Source of the DNA: Labia minor | Lineage: Eukaryota > Arthropoda > Insecta > Dermaptera > Spongiphoridae | NCBI GenBank assembly: GCA_963082975.1 | Contig: OY720350.1 | Coordinates: 3,696,597 to 3,760,596 of the forward strand | Length of the DNA stretch: 64,000 nt | Reading direction: 5' to 3' | Shown here: positions 1 through 11,905 of the stretch, piece by piece | Position numbering within the stretch: position 1 is the stretch's first letter | Layout of the letters: each line of letters begins with the position of its first letter | Notes under the pieces: model-generated | Told to the model about the DNA's origin: nothing | Database searches by the model: none | The model's input: only the letters and a program-made list of their open reading frames with translations | Program-made: the position numbers and the translations under genes

Positions 1-337
1 ATCCCTCTCTTAAAGGGGTGCACATCGACTCCAACGTGTCATGCAGGGTAAAAGTACGAGAAAGAGAGAGAAAGAGATGTACAACATGAAAGCAATTGGT
101 TATTGATCCTCATTTAGATATTTTCTTTAAGAAAAATCATTATACAAAATGTCATTCTAAAAAAAAAAGATTATAAAATATAATAAAGTAAATATATTTT
201 ATATACCTACTATAAATATCTCAATTTAGCAGAAAATAATTATTATAATAAATATAATTTTTTAAAAATAATAAATTATGATAACTTTATATATTCGGGA
301 TTAAATACACATATGAGTATACGTATAAGTATTTACT
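1..337. other. AT-rich DNA, no gene seen
   Basis: No coding signal is visible. Short runs of A, T and AT dominate. The first 80 bases carry a GA-rich stretch. A TTC repeat at about 338-356 is the tail of the neighbouring SINE-like repeat. Confidence 0.6.
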
Positions 338-626
338 TCTTCTTCTTCTTCTTCTTAAGGTGCCGTCTCCCTATCGGAGTTTGGCTATCATTATGACTAG
401 GATAGCCTTAGAAGCTGCCCTTCCATGATGATTTTTCTTGTTAATGTTACTGCGGTGGTTTCCCGTTGCCTTCCGCATTTATAGAACTAGGAACTGACAG
501 CTCCCGGAGGCAGCTGATGTTAAATTGAATTTTATTAGAAAAATTTGTTCTTAGTTGGAATCAAACGCCGAATTCTTGTGTAGAAAATTGTCACGCTACA
601 CTCTCGGCTAGCTGCCTCCGATGTAT
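338..626 (-). repeat. SINE-like repeat with tRNA-related head and AAG tail
   Basis: Read on the minus strand, the element starts near 626 with a GGAGGCAGCTAGCCGAGAGTG segment that resembles a pol III A box. A GTTTGATTCC segment resembling a B box follows about 45 bases later. It ends in an AAG microsatellite (TTC on the plus strand, 338-356). The two box-like segments plus a simple tail are the usual plan of a tRNA-derived SINE. Only one copy lies in the window, so the boundaries are estimates. Confidence 0.5.
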
Positions 627-688
627 TTACTAATTTTTATTTATTTATCCTTTTAATAAATAAGAAATATATTGCTCAAGTAGATTTA

Positions 689-1181
689 AATAAATTTGGG
701 TAATTTTTAAGGATACATGTCACCTCTCGGATTTTGATAAAAGCGGGGAAACTTCTAGTTTTCGAGATAAAAAGGATTAAAGTTTAGATATAATCCCATT
801 GATACTCTATTTAGCTACCATGTTTTATCCGTTTGACCAGCAGAATGCTCCATTAATTTTCGGGGTTTGAAAAATTAAAAAATTAATTAATTAAATAATT
901 TATTATATCCAAACCGAACCGAAACAAAACCAAAAATGAGTGAATGAGTAAATAATTAGTGAATTAGTCAATAAAACATTAATTAATGGCTGCCCCCATT
1001 TCGACGTTCATAACCAGCTAATCTGTCAAACTTAAAAAATATTTATCAATCTCGAAAACAAGAAGTTTCCTCGCTATATTGCCTAAGGAAAAAGTTTCTT
1101 AGAATTAATCAAGGAATCAACTGGCAGAGTTACATCAAAATCGGAGGTGACATGTATCCTTAACGATTATCTAAATTTGTG
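689..1181. mobile_element. Fold-back MITE with TTAA at the repeat edge
   Basis: The two ends are inverted copies. GGATACATGTCACCTC starts at 711 on the plus strand and its complement ends at 1159. TTAA sits outside each copy (707-710 and 1160-1163), but the inverted similarity continues about 15 bases beyond it. TTAA may therefore be internal to the terminal repeat rather than a piggyBac-type duplication. There is no coding capacity. Superfamily is uncertain. Confidence 0.65.
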
Positions 1182-1534
1182 AATTGGTTTTATTATTAAT
1201 TTAAATATAATTAAAGGTATTTATTAAAATTTAATTTTTAAAAAGTTGGTTATTATCATATCACTCCTACAATCCTACAATATATGTAGATAAAACAAAC
1301 ATCTTTTAAAATGTTTTATTATCTTATTATTATTATTATTATAAGATCAATTATAATTTAAAAAGTATCATTTCTTTTTACTTAAATAAAGTAATTATTA
1401 CTAACAAGTGTTTATTTGTAATATAATTTAGTAGAATCAATTTATTAATTATTTATTAAATTATTATTTTTTTTTATTTAATTTAATTAATTAATTTTGT
1501 ATTTGATCAATCAATGAAATTAGTGAATTAGTCA

Positions 1535-2120
1535 ATGGTCTCCCCACCAATATATATTTTCGCCATAATTTCCTCTCCCATTCTAGTCACGTGTCCTGCC
1601 CATCGCAGCCTTCTCGATTTTATAATTCAATCTATATTTGGGGATGCATGGAGGTCATGCAGTTCCTCGTTATGCAATCTTCGCCATTCCCCGGTGACCT
1701 CCTCTTTCTTTGGCCCATAAATGCTTCGCAGAATCCTATTCTCAAATACTCTAAATCTACTCTCGTCTCCTAAGGTCATAGACCATGCCTCACACCCATT
1801 CAATACAACCGGAAAAATAATTGTTTTAAATATCTTAATTTGGATCTCCTTTGATAATAATTTGACGCGTTAAGCCCATTTACTGCATGATAACAGCCGT
1901 TTCCTGATTGCAACCTCGCTTTCAATTCTTCTCGAATATTGTTATCTTTCGTGATTGCAGAACCTAAGTATTTGAATTTTTCTACATTTTCAAATTCTAT
2001 ATCTTGTATGTTAAGATTTTGTGTGTGTTAATACTATTCCTCTCTGTTACTAAATACTTTGTCTTAGCAATATTTATTTCCAGCACCATCTCTTTGCCTG
2101 CTTTGATTAATTTTTCTTAT
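1535..2120 (-). pseudogene. RTE-like non-LTR retrotransposon, reverse transcriptase C-terminal fragment
   Basis: Translating the minus strand gives, with frame breaks, the C-terminal part of a reverse transcriptase that is very common in insect genomes. Recognisable stretches in order are EINIAKTKYL, a FKYLGSAITKDN-like segment, NGCEAWSM, FENRILRSIYGPKKEEVTGEW, LHNEELHDLHASPNI and RLRWAGHVTRMGEE. An in-frame stop interrupts it just after the SPNID segment, and further stops and shifts lie in the upstream half. No endonuclease domain or upstream RT core is present, so this is a 5'-truncated dead copy, which is normal for LINEs. Related fragments occur near 23.3 kb and 30.8 kb. The assignment to the RTE clade rather than another LINE clade is from memory of similar proteins and is less certain than the RT call. 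Confidence 0.8.
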
Positions 2121-2341
2121 CTTTAATTGCAATTGCTGAATCTATTATTATATTTATATTATTTTATATATATATTGTATTTTTTTTGAATGTGAGTTTA
2201 GATTGTTATATTTCAAATTTACCTATTTTATATATAAAATGGGATAGAAAATAATAATAATAATAAAAAAAAATTCACTCTGGCTGTTTATTATTCTCAA
2301 ACATCGGACTGACTCACTAATGTAATTTTATTATATTAATA

Positions 2342-2372
<31 letters not shown>

Positions 2373-3052
2373 AAACAGAACAAGCTAATAATAATATTAT
2401 TATATTAATATTATATTATTATATTAATAATAAAAGAAAAAGAAGAAAAGTGAAATAGAAAGCACATATGGGCTCTATCCATACATGTTTATATGTTAAT
2501 ATTCCTATTTCAAGGTCGAATTTATTAATATAGATAGATGGAGGGATGATTCGATTATTATAGACATCCTTCAATGTTCCGCCGTCTCCTTCATCTCCTC
2601 CTTGCCCACAATACTTTCATTCACTATTATATCACCCACCCTCTATTGATTATTAATATGTATAATAGCCAGTGGTTTTTTTTTTTAAACAATTATTCCT
2701 TATTATTATACCTAATATATATAAAATAAGATACAAAATAGAATAATAGTTTATATTAAAAAAATATTTTAGGGATTATCATTTTAATTGAATTTATATG
2801 TTGGTAATATATTTAATATATTTAATAAAATTTATAATTCACACAAGTGAGCTAACTGAAAGCATTAATAAAAAATAAAAAATTGAAAATTTGTTACATG
2901 TTTACTCTAATTTTATTTTTTTGAAACAATTGATTCATATTGAAATGGCGTTAAAATCATATGCCAAGAAATGACGATTACCTATAAAATGCATGTAAAA
3001 TTAATTTAAAAAATTAACTGAAGCAAAAACAATACATTCCTTTTAATTTACT
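2121..3052. other. AT-rich DNA with TA and ATT microsatellites
   Basis: No gene seen. There is a TA run at about 2341-2366 and ATT/AAT-rich stretches around 2385-2435. A short C-rich segment at 2580-2640 has no recognisable coding frame. Confidence 0.55.
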
Positions 3053-3060
3053 CCTTAGTG

Positions 3061-3324
3061 CAGAGTTTTCCAACCTGTGGGGCGCACCCCCCTTGGGGGG
3101 CGCGAGACTGATGCAAGGGGGCGCAAAGGTTTAGAACGAATTCCAAGTGACTGATTTTGCTATGCTCTGAACCATGGCCCACCCCTGTTGTTATATTATT
3201 TCAGAAATGTGCCCGACTATTGAAAAAGGAAATTAGATTATTACAAAAATTAAGGGGGGGGGGGGCGCAAGAATTTTTGTTTTAAAAAAGAGGGGCGCCG
3301 GTACAGAAAGGTTGGAAACCACTG
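3061..3324. mobile_element. hAT-type MITE with near-perfect 8-bp target duplication
   Basis: The ends are inverted relatives: CAGAGTTTTCCAACCTGTGG at the left, and GAAAGGTTGGAAACCACTG at the right. The flanks are CCTTAGTG (3053-3060) and CCTTACTG (3325-3332), an 8-bp duplication with one mismatch, as expected for hAT transposition. The inside is GC-rich relative to its surroundings and includes a G run near 3246. It has no open frame of note, so it was mobilised in trans. Confidence 0.8.
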
Positions 3325-3332
3325 CCTTACTG

Positions 3333-3837
3333 AATTATAAAATATAAACATAAATTTATTACTTGTAGATGTCCAAAATATTCATTTTTATTTAATATAT
3401 ATATATATAAATTTAAAAATATTTTTTGAAAAATAAACAATCTAAAAATTAATCTAATATTTTATCAAAAAAAAAAAGGAAATTAATAAAAATGAAAAAA
3501 CAAAAAATGAATAGAGGATTGTAAGGATTTAAATCTTTTAATTCATAATAGGAAGGGATTATTTTATGATTAATTTAGCTATTCATTTTTAAAATAAAAA
3601 ATTAATCATAATCATAGACATTTCCTGTTTTATATATGTATATTTCATAAACATTATTCACTAAATTTTTTTTTTTTTGGTAAATTTTGTTGATGGAGAA
3701 CATGCAATTTTTTTTTGCTTATATAATTCTAAATAAGTCAAATAAAAATATAAGTATTTTTTATTTTAAATCCAATTTTTAATAATAAAACAGTGCTCAA
3801 ACTTGAAATGAATTTAAACTATTCATATTTTACACTT
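3333..3837. other. AT-rich DNA, no gene seen
   Basis: Only poly-A/T runs and a TA stretch near 3398-3410 were noticed. Confidence 0.5.
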
Positions 3838-3938
3838 GTTTAATATATATTTATTAATTTTAATTTAAATATAATATATGTTAATTAATCCAATTCAAAT
3901 TTGCGAGCTAGTCAAGTGGAGACACTCCAGATTTTTTA
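3838..3938 (+). repeat. Main Helentron-like repeat family (F1), 3' end fragment
   Basis: This is the AT-rich 3' segment of family F1, with a GCGAGCTAGT variant of the 3' subterminal repeat and the terminal hairpin segment AGTGGAGACACTCCAG, followed by T-rich DNA. The 5' part is missing. Confidence 0.7.
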
Positions 3939-5286
3939 TTATAAAGGAGATTATTTTTATATAAATAATATGTATATATGTATTTCTAAATAAAAAGATG
4001 TTTTTGTTAATTAATCCAAATGATACAAAATATACAAAATATTAACGAACACAAAAAAATACATTCTAACAGTAGATTTAAGTGGGGGTTGTCGGGACAT
4101 GAAAAAGTACTGTAACGCGTTCCGGATCTGAAAAAAAGGTAAGGGAACGTCGTTCCCCTCCCAATATACCACTGCCTAGAGTCACAGAGATAAATATAAA
4201 TTTAGGGAGAGTGAGGACTAAAATTATTAGTAATTATAGGAATTGAAATATTCTATTGAGTTGTCTATGAAACATATGAACAGGATGCATATATGAATGA
4301 AAATGAAAATATCATATTTTTTTTTAATAAATATAACATTTTAAATATTTCTTCTATAAATTTAATTTTTAAAAATTATTTATATAAAATCTAGAATATT
4401 TAAAATTGTAAAATTCATTTGAACTATTTAACAATTCTTTATTTTATGTTTTTACTTTTAATTTTTATTAAAAAAAAAAAAAAGAATTTAAAATAAAATG
4501 TAAAGGGGGGGAAGGTGTTTTGGGTGGGAGGATAATATAAATTTAAAAAAAAGGACGAGACAGACAGACAGAGAACTATTACCCGAGGGAGTTGGTGCCT
4601 TGGTAAAGAAAAGAGTAGGAGGAGGATGCAAAGGTGGGAGTCGACAAAACACGAGGGGGCTGCAAAAGAGATAGAGAGAGATAAAAAAAAAGAAAAAGAG
4701 GAACCTCTCTTATTCTTTCCATTGCTGCCGATAGCACAAACGAGAGAGAAAGAGAGAGAGAGAGAGAGAGGCCAAGGTGAACCTAAACCTGAATTGCCAT
4801 AGGCACACACACACACAAGCACAAACAACAACAAAAACAGCCCACTCACTAAAACAACCAGAGAACAGGTAGAAAGAGATGGAAAAAGGACAATATATAT
4901 ATATATAGTAGTATATATTAAAATGTACGAATAAGTAAGGGAGAGAAGAATTGATCGGGGGAGGTGGTAAATGGGTCCCCGTCCGAGTGATGAGAGGAAA
5001 AAAAATTGTCACCCACCTACTCGACTCGAAACAACAACACTTAGTTGTAGAAATTAAACAATTATATATCATTAAATTCATTAATATATTAACGTATATG
5101 TATATATATATATCACCGAGCCGCCGTTCAAATAATTTAAAAGAACATAAATTAAAAAAAAATCATAAAACATACGGCCCTTAAACGTACGTATTAATGC
5201 ACTGAAAGACAGATAAGAATGGCATTTGGATATAACATAATATATAATTCGTAATTTGATTTTATTTATATTTATAATATTTTGTA
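3939..5286. other. AT-rich DNA, then GC/purine-rich island
   Basis: No recognised gene. The segment 4500-5030 is richer in G and purines than its surroundings, with a GA run at about 4742-4770, a CA run near 4804-4818 and a G-rich stretch at 4952-4985. Open frames crossing it are low-complexity (poly-Ser/Phe/Leu) and are not credible proteins. It could hold promoter or UTR sequence, but no motif proves this. Confidence 0.4.
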
Positions 5287-5500
5287 TTTAAGCAAGCGCT
5301 GACTGACGTAGTCGTTGACGTCATTTAAATTTCCTATTTTAAATTAAGAAAAAACTATAATAAAAAAAATAATTTTCCCTATACAGATCAATTTTTCTTT
5401 ATAAAAATTAGTTATGGGGAGAATTTCAAAAAAATCCGAGCGGTTTATATTTCAAAAATACAAATATAAGGGGGGAGGGGCTAAGACTTTATATTTAAAC
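5287..5500 (-). repeat. Repeat family F5 copy
   Basis: The reverse complement matches 11906-12140 and part of 60262-60480, sharing an 'ACCGCTC' block, a poly-T block and a block near the TGACGTCA-like segment. It is non-coding. The last block is also shared with family F3, so the two families may have a common origin. Confidence 0.6.
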
Positions 5501-6070
5501 AAAGTGAGATAATAAAATCGTGATAATCAGTAGAGTGGTGATTATTAATATTATTAATATTTTCTACTACTCTTGCTGTTTTGTTGTAAAAAAATGACTA
5601 ATAATATTTAATAGCTAACAATTTATATTAGTAAAGGATTTTCTTTCTTATATGGTAGAATTTACACGTAAAAAGGCATAATTTAATTTTAATTTCAATT
5701 GACTTATTTATTGTATGCATTCGCATGAAGCCATTAAGTAAGGTACCTACTACGATTATATACCATCAAGTCGTTAAGATAATTCCAAAAAGGGATTCAT
5801 TCACCTTCTTAATATTCATTATAAATCAAATGACATGGCAAATGAACGGAGAAATGAATGAACAAACTATGTGCCAATTTATACGTCTTGCTTAATAATC
5901 ATTATGGGCGTGTTGGTGTTTAATTTAATTATTATAAGTATTAGATTAAATTTAAAAAAAAAAAATAATAATTCTTGCAAATTATTGCAAAATCCAAAAT
6001 TATTATTATTATTATTATATTTAAAAAAATCATATTTCTGAATCGACTTTATTAATTTAATAAAAATAAG
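5501..6070. other. AT-rich DNA, no gene seen
   Basis: No coding signal. There is an ATT microsatellite at about 5998-6020. Confidence 0.5.
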
Positions 6071-6646
6071 CTGGAGTGTCTCCACTCGACTATCTCGCAA
6101 ATTTGAATTGGATTAATTAACATAATATATTATATTTAAATTAAATTTAATTAATTATAAATTGAAATTAATAAATAATATTTATTAATCAGCCCATGTT
6201 TGGCTCTTTGTCGATGGCACTAGGCACCACGTGATGGCGCGTGATTTGCAGTGTTAAAAATTAATTCCGGTACTTTCAGCCATTCAATCAAATTCTATAT
6301 ATAGCAGTTTTATACAATTTTTAATCATGGGAAAAACTATCAAACCTCTATCTTTATTTTTACGGTCACTTTGGAGGAAAAAAAATCAAAACGCTGTAGG
6401 TAATGACCCTCTTCCGGTTGAGCTACATTTCTCAAAAATTGATAGAAAACTACGAATTTTGAATAATTCCCGTATACCAAATTTCATTATTCTAGCTCAA
6501 ACCGTTTTTGTGTAATCAGTAATCTAGATACACACACACACATACAAATACATTTTTCTCAACATTAGTTAAAATGATTCAGGAACCTTCAAAACGTATA
6601 AAAACATATAAATCTCGACATCGAAAATTTTTTTGCGAGATAGTAA
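6071..6646 (-). repeat. Family F1 Helentron-like repeat, near full length
   Basis: Minus-strand copy. The terminal hairpin side (CTGGAGTGTCTCCACTCG) starts at 6071, next to the ACTATCTCGC subterminal repeat. The opposite end carries GCGAGATAGTA at about 6634-6644. Inside are a CA/CACATA microsatellite near 6531-6550 and a CACGTG. A 62-codon open frame from 6327 is formed by the repeat and is not a gene, since other copies break it. Confidence 0.8.
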
Positions 6647-7246
6647 CAAAGATTTCAAGGGATATATATATATATATATATTATATTTAAATGAATTATT
6701 TGTTCTCTTTTGTTTAATATTTATAATTATTATATGTAGTTTCAATGTTAAATTTCAATAATTTTTTTTTTTTTTACTATTTTTGTCAACGTTTAGAATT
6801 AATTTTAATGATTGGATAAATAAAGAAATAATAATAATAATAATAATATGCATATTTAGTTTAGTTAAATATACTAGTATTTCTATTGAATGAGTAATTT
6901 GTGGAAATTGTATAAAATATATAGTAATGATTTTTAATAATAAATTAAGAATTTTTCCATGGAAAAAATTTTGTTTATTTATTTGATTTTATTTCAATTC
7001 TGTTTGTAAAAATAATTAATGACAAGATAAGATAAGAATTATAATATCGACTTTAAAAGTTTGTTCAAGTATAAAAATAAATTTATTTTATATATTTGAG
7101 TAAAAAAAAAGAAGAGAAATTTAATATTCTATTTAATTTAGTTACATATCTACATATCATATGAGAGTATGAGTGGATGCAAGTGATGATATTTTTCTGT
7201 TAGTATATTTTAAATTAAATAATTGAGAAGTGAGATCATATTTATA
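6647..7246. other. AT-rich DNA with TA and AAT microsatellites
   Basis: No gene seen. There is a TA run at 6661-6681 and an AAT run at about 6828-6848. Confidence 0.5.
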
Positions 7247-7248
7247 TA

Positions 7249-7666
7249 CGAGGGTGGGGTAAAAAGTTTCCGGCCTGACCAAGAAAAACGATTTTTTTTT
7301 TTTTTGCTTTTGCTTTTTTTGCTTTATTCCATCAACACTGATACATTTCTCATAATAATTAAATTTAATTTAAGTCTCATCAACAGTTATGAATCGACGC
7401 AAAAATTCGTTTGGATTACGCCTACAGCGCCAAATTGTCTGTAGAAATGGTTTTTCGAAGCAGTTTTTGGTCTAAGGTTAGCAAACGCGGCACCCACCTT
7501 GCACACAGCTTTCCTTGTTCAAAAGGTTGTGCAAAATATTTCGCACACGTTCAGCTGACATCGTACACGTCTCAGCTATCTTGAATGTTGAAAAATAAAG
7601 CAAAAAAAAAAAATTTAAAAACATCGTTTTTCTTGGTCAGGCCAGAAACTTTTCACCCCACCCTCG
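7249..7666 (-). mobile_element. Mariner-like MITE with transposase remnant
   Basis: The inverted ends are CGAGGGTGGGGTAAAAAGTT at the left and its near-perfect complement at the right, about 45 bp each, flanked by TA. On the minus strand the inside still reads, in broken frames, as a mariner helix-turn-helix region: an IAETCTMSAERVRNILH-like segment followed by a frame-shifted ARWVPRLLT-like segment. The catalytic domain is gone. A sister copy lies at 43952-44373. Confidence 0.8.
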
Positions 7667-8580
7667 TATATATATATATATATAAGAGAGAGAGATAGAG
7701 AGAGTTATATAAGAGGAAAATGAGGAGGGTGTGTTGTGAGAAGGAAACAGGGTTTTGGTGTTTTTTTTCTTCCTATTCTAGACTAGAAAAGAGAGAGAGA
7801 GAAATTAGTCTCGAGGGCTGAAGATGCTCGTATGTGAGAAGTCAACCCAGGAGGTTCCTCCTTTCTGCGGGGGCTGCCAAAGGGAGGTCGACCCACCCCC
7901 GTTGGCCTTGTATTGATTCGCAGCCAACACCCCACAGCCGCCGCTGCCGCCGCCGCCGCCGACAGATCAATATTACTGTATAGAAAATCGCCCCCGCATC
8001 TCCCACCTATCTAACGAGTGTGTGGGAGTGGGTGGTTAAAGGAGTGGCGAGGGGGAGGAGAAGGTGGCAAGAGAAAGAGGGTGCCACAATCTCTTCTCGT
8101 CTGAAATATATTATAACCCTTTCATATCCTTAGAATAAATTAATAATACCAATTGGATGAGGATCATCGCCATCATCTTAATCATCAAAATAGAAAAATA
8201 AATAAATCAGACATAAATCATCTTTTATTTTAAAAGAAGATCATCTACTATTTTTATTTTTATTTGGAATTGTATTCTTTATAATTTGTGACAAATTTTA
8301 ATAATAAATTCTTATATATTATTATATCTAGTAGTTATTAAATAAAATAATGTGTATTTTAATGTTTAGAATAATTTGAATTTTTAGTATGGTTACTTGT
8401 TTAGTGATAGAATTAATATTAAAAAAAATCAAATTATTATAATATTTTAAAATATAATATAATATTTTGGTCAAAAAATTAATTCCACTGTAGTAATCAA
8501 GTACTACTGTTTGCTATTAATAATAAAATGGTAACAAATTTGAAAATAAATAGTTTCTATTTTATTATTAATATTAATGA
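7667..8580. other. GC-rich island (7.78-8.10 kb) within AT-rich DNA
   Basis: GA repeats at 7685-7705 and 7790-7802 precede a segment with CCG/GCC triplets at 7934-7962 and several CCC/GGG runs. No protein is recognised. The island is unlike the rest of the window in base composition and could be a promoter, a UTR exon or a conserved non-coding element. From 8110 to 8580 the DNA is plain AT-rich. Confidence 0.4.
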
Positions 8581-8870
8581 GGCGCCACAAGGTGGGAGGT
8601 AGCGAGGTTGGCTCACATTCTCTTGGTCGCTAGTTCAAGTCCCGGGCCTGGCAAGGCAATTTCTCTAGCTGGTGCCTATGGGTCCACCCAGCCTCCGGAA
8701 TCAAAATTGGGAAGCTACTTGATATAAAGTAGCGCCTCCGATCAAGAAAATCAAGGTAAAGATTGACAGGACCCGTTCTACTGATCATAGGACATCTCAT
8801 CATTTATATATCCGACTTGATAGGCGTTGTACTTGCGTAGGACGTACAAAAGTCAGATGTTTTTTTTTTA
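8579..8870 (+). repeat. tRNA-derived SINE family A copy
   Basis: It starts with GAGGCGCC, then a GGTAGCGAGGTTGGCTC region (A-box position) and AGTTCAAGTCC (B box). The body is shared by all copies (GGGCCTGGCAAGG and GATAGGCGTTGTACTTGCG segments), and it ends in a T run after GTCAGATG. No protein is encoded. Other copies: 52592-52870, 57960-58197, 43258-43535, 56080-56354 and a fragment at 38288-38415. Confidence 0.8.
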
Positions 8871-9324
8871 TTAATAATAATAATAATAATAATATTGTAA
8901 ATTATATTATATAGTAATAATTTATTTTTTAATTAAATTACTTAATATATAATCAACAACAGGTTTCAATAAATAACAAAGAGTATTAAAATTACAATAA
9001 TATTTTAATTATTAATTTAATTTGATTTAAAACAGAGTATATTATTTATAATTTGCACATATACGTAGTTCATAGAATATATATATCTGTTGGTATAATG
9101 TAGATATTAATGATAATAATCTTTTAATAATTACTGTATTTATTAATCTATGTTTATTTTCTGAAAATATTATTATTAATAATATTATTTTTATTATAAA
9201 TTAAGAAACATTAATTTTTTTTATTCCTAGTAAAATATTATATATAAATTATAATATGACTAAATTATATTATCTTGGTTTTTATTTTTAGTTTAATTAC
9301 TCAATTATTAATTACTATTATATT
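8871..9324. other. AT-rich DNA, no gene seen
   Basis: An AAT run at 8873-8893 follows the SINE. Nothing else was recognised. Confidence 0.5.
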
Positions 9325-9650
9325 TTAAGTGAAAAATTTCCGATAATGAATATAAAATTCATACTTTGTAAACTACCACTTCCGGTTTCTGGATATACAC
9401 AATAGTTGATGAATTCATGCTACTGATGCATTAAGTAAATATATCAAATTTTATCAAAATCCGTTCAGTCGTTCAAGCTGTACACGTCTATTCGGACACA
9501 ATGGACAGACGGACGGACGGGCGGCCATGCTAAAAATACTTTTTTCTGTTTAGAAAATGCATGATTCGTGGAGATATGTAAAAATCTCCACATGTGAAAT
9601 TTGGTGTGAAAACAATATCTTCCCTTCCTATCGTCGGTCGGTAAAAATAG
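9325..9650 (-). repeat. Helentron-like repeat family F3 copy
   Basis: The minus-strand 5' end carries TTTTTACCGACCGACGATAG (plus-strand complement at about 9631-9650). The conserved segment TTTCACATGTGGAGATTTTT and a (GTCC)n-like stretch follow. Homologous to 23431-24045, 32606-32765 and 46524-46850. The short open frame across it is repeat-derived. Confidence 0.75.
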
Positions 9651-9784
9651 TTGAAACATGATAAATTAAAAGATAATCGAATAATCCATAATATTATTGA
9701 ATAGAGTAAATAATATAGTAGAGCAAATGATAAAACACCATGTTTATTGGTCTATTTTACTTATTCTAGTTAATATTATTGCTT

Positions 9785-10269
9785 TTATCTATATATTTAA
9801 AAGACAGTTGTATCCCATACTCCTCCTAAACGATTTATGCGATTTGGGCCATTCCAATGCCATTTGATAGGCTAATCTATTAATAGCATGAAATTCATTG
9901 GGAAACAATAAATAATTTTTGAGAAAAGTGAAAAAATATTTTTTTTTCTTACTTTTTATTATTTTTGACGTCATTTGTGACGTCACATCCAGATCCTCTT
10001 ATATCTTATAATATTTTTCAATCTTTTGCGTTTCAATTTCTTTGCGTGCGAGGGCTCTCCCACTGATCCGCTAATATATAATTAATTTACTGTGATTAAA
10101 TTAAAATAGATTTTAAATAAGAACATAAAAAAAATGAATGTTTTATGTAATATACTGATTGAAACAAAATGGATGAAAACCTTTTACTACTTTAATTCAA
10201 ATACTATGTACCACTCGGGGGTACAGGGGGACAGGTGTGAAGAACGCCGAAGGCGCTCCGAGCAACTAG
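9785..10269 (+). repeat. Family F4 Helitron-like repeat with canonical 3' terminus
   Basis: The region 10083-10269 aligns with the reverse complement of 57322-57530. The 3' end has a CGCC-GAA-GGCG hairpin at 10245-10255, a 10-base spacer, then CTAG at 10266-10269 followed by T. That is the usual order for a Helitron 3' end (hairpin, short spacer, CTRR, then target T). The 5' boundary is not clear; 9785-10050 is included because it ends in blocks shared with other repeats. Confidence 0.6.
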
Positions 10270-10786
10270 TATAATTTATTGTTGTTATTGTGTGAATATG
10301 TAAAAAATTATTATTTTAAAAAGTTGTTCAAATTTTTAAATATTATTGTAACATATCATAAATACTATTCATTTATAAATCTATATTAAAGAGTAAATAT
10401 TTATTATTTAACCAATAGTAACCTCAAGAGTATTTTATAATTCATATAAATATACTAACCAACCCCAATCGATGTTATTTTTTATTTTATTTTTTCAAAT
10501 TTAATGAAATATAAGTATAATAGAATAGATTTTATAAGATAGATTGATTACTCGTAGATATGCTTCGATTAGATAAATTATTTGATAAAATTTTACTCTC
10601 ATTCTAAAATTATCGCCAAAACATTCATTTTTTAAATAAAATTGAATTATTTATTTAAATTTTATATATCCGATAGTATATTAAATAAAATATAATATTA
10701 TTTTAAATGTATTTGTGAGATTTGATTAGAGATTTATTTCATTTCATGATAAAAATTGAAAAAAAATCTATATAGAGTAAAGCATA
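10270..10786. other. AT-rich DNA, no gene seen
   Basis: No coding or repeat signal that could be named. Confidence 0.5.
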
Positions 10787-11107
10787 CAGTCGTTGGCCCC
10801 CTTAAGCAATTCCTAGCAGTCTTTAATGCATATCTGGGCAAATTGCAGAACAATCTGTGTCAAATTAGGTTTGCATGAGCATTTTGATGACTAAAAAAAA
10901 TCATTTTCTCATGACATTTTCAATAAGCACGCAAAAATCCTAAAAATAACATTTATAGGCCCTCTGTTATAGTTATTGGTTTAGGTATTCTATAGTGATT
11001 ATACAACCATACAACAAACGATTACATAACCATAGTTAATACAGTAATTTTTAAAATAAAAATCTCTTATTATTTGTGTTTGAGTGATAGGGGGCCAATG
11101 ACATTGC
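10787..11107. mobile_element. Possible MITE with short inverted ends
   Basis: The left end is CAGTCGTTGGCCCCC. The right end, read in reverse complement, is CAATGTCATTGGCCCCC. The inverted match of about 15 bases with GGCCCCC cores is striking in AT-rich DNA. No target duplication or coding frame was found, and there is only one copy. Confidence 0.45.
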
Positions 11108-11712
11108 CAAAAAAAAATTTATAAAATGTTTTTGACGTGAACTAACTCACTTTACTCACACTATTCAGATTGAATAACTACTCATCATCTAGTATCTTCT
11201 TCTCGTTTGATTAAAGTGCGTTCTCAGTTATTTTCTGGATTCCATATAATATATATCATTTGATATATTCGGATAAAATATATATAAATATAAATTAATG
11301 TATAGATCAATTTTTATTTCTGTAAAATATTAATCAGATAATGGAATTTTATAATTTTTTGGGATGACATATCGAAAATATTTTATAATTTTAGTAATTC
11401 TCAAATGGAAATAATTTTATTTTTATAATTAGTAATAATAATAATAATATAATCACATACTTGATATCTCTAGTAAATAAATCAGACACCTTTATTCGTA
11501 AATTAAATTTAATTTAATTACTTATAATTCAATTATATTTGTTCCATACCTTCTAGGGACCCATTTAAATATCTACAAAATTTTTCAGCCACTTAGCACA
11601 ATTTAAAGTTGATGAAAAATCGATTTCAATTTTTCATTTGAGCGAACGGACAGTGAGACAGACATGAAATAATGTTGATAGAAACATTGTAAAAACCAAA
11701 AAAAAAAAAAAA

Positions 11713-11745
<33 letters not shown>

Positions 11746-11905
11746 CTGTTGCACAATATAAATATGTATAAATGGATTATTAAAAAGAAGAAAAGTTTTA
11801 CACATTAAACATAGATAGATTGAAGTATAAGAATAAATATAATATAATATTCAATATATAATTCAATTATTTTGTTAAGAATTAAATAATTTTATGCTAT
11901 TCTAG
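11108..11905. other. AT-rich DNA, no gene seen
   Basis: It contains an A-rich microsatellite (A run then AAAAC repeats) at 11696-11745. The segment 11555-11690 resembles a degenerate interspersed repeat but has no second copy here. Confidence 0.45.

Noticed and set aside
2341..2366. Short tandem arrays considered as CRISPR or satellite
   Set aside because: These are dinucleotide or trinucleotide microsatellites without spacers; the genome is eukaryotic.
4439..4849. 136-codon minus-strand frame
   Set aside because: A translation of GA, CA and T microsatellites (poly-Ser, Leu, Phe); not a protein.
7824..7916. Short plus-strand frame with PFCGGCQREV, resembling the first cysteine pair of a LIM domain
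   Set aside because: Only 30 codons; the residues after CGGCQ (DPPPLALY, then stop) do not follow the LIM pattern and no good splice donor lies at the right place.
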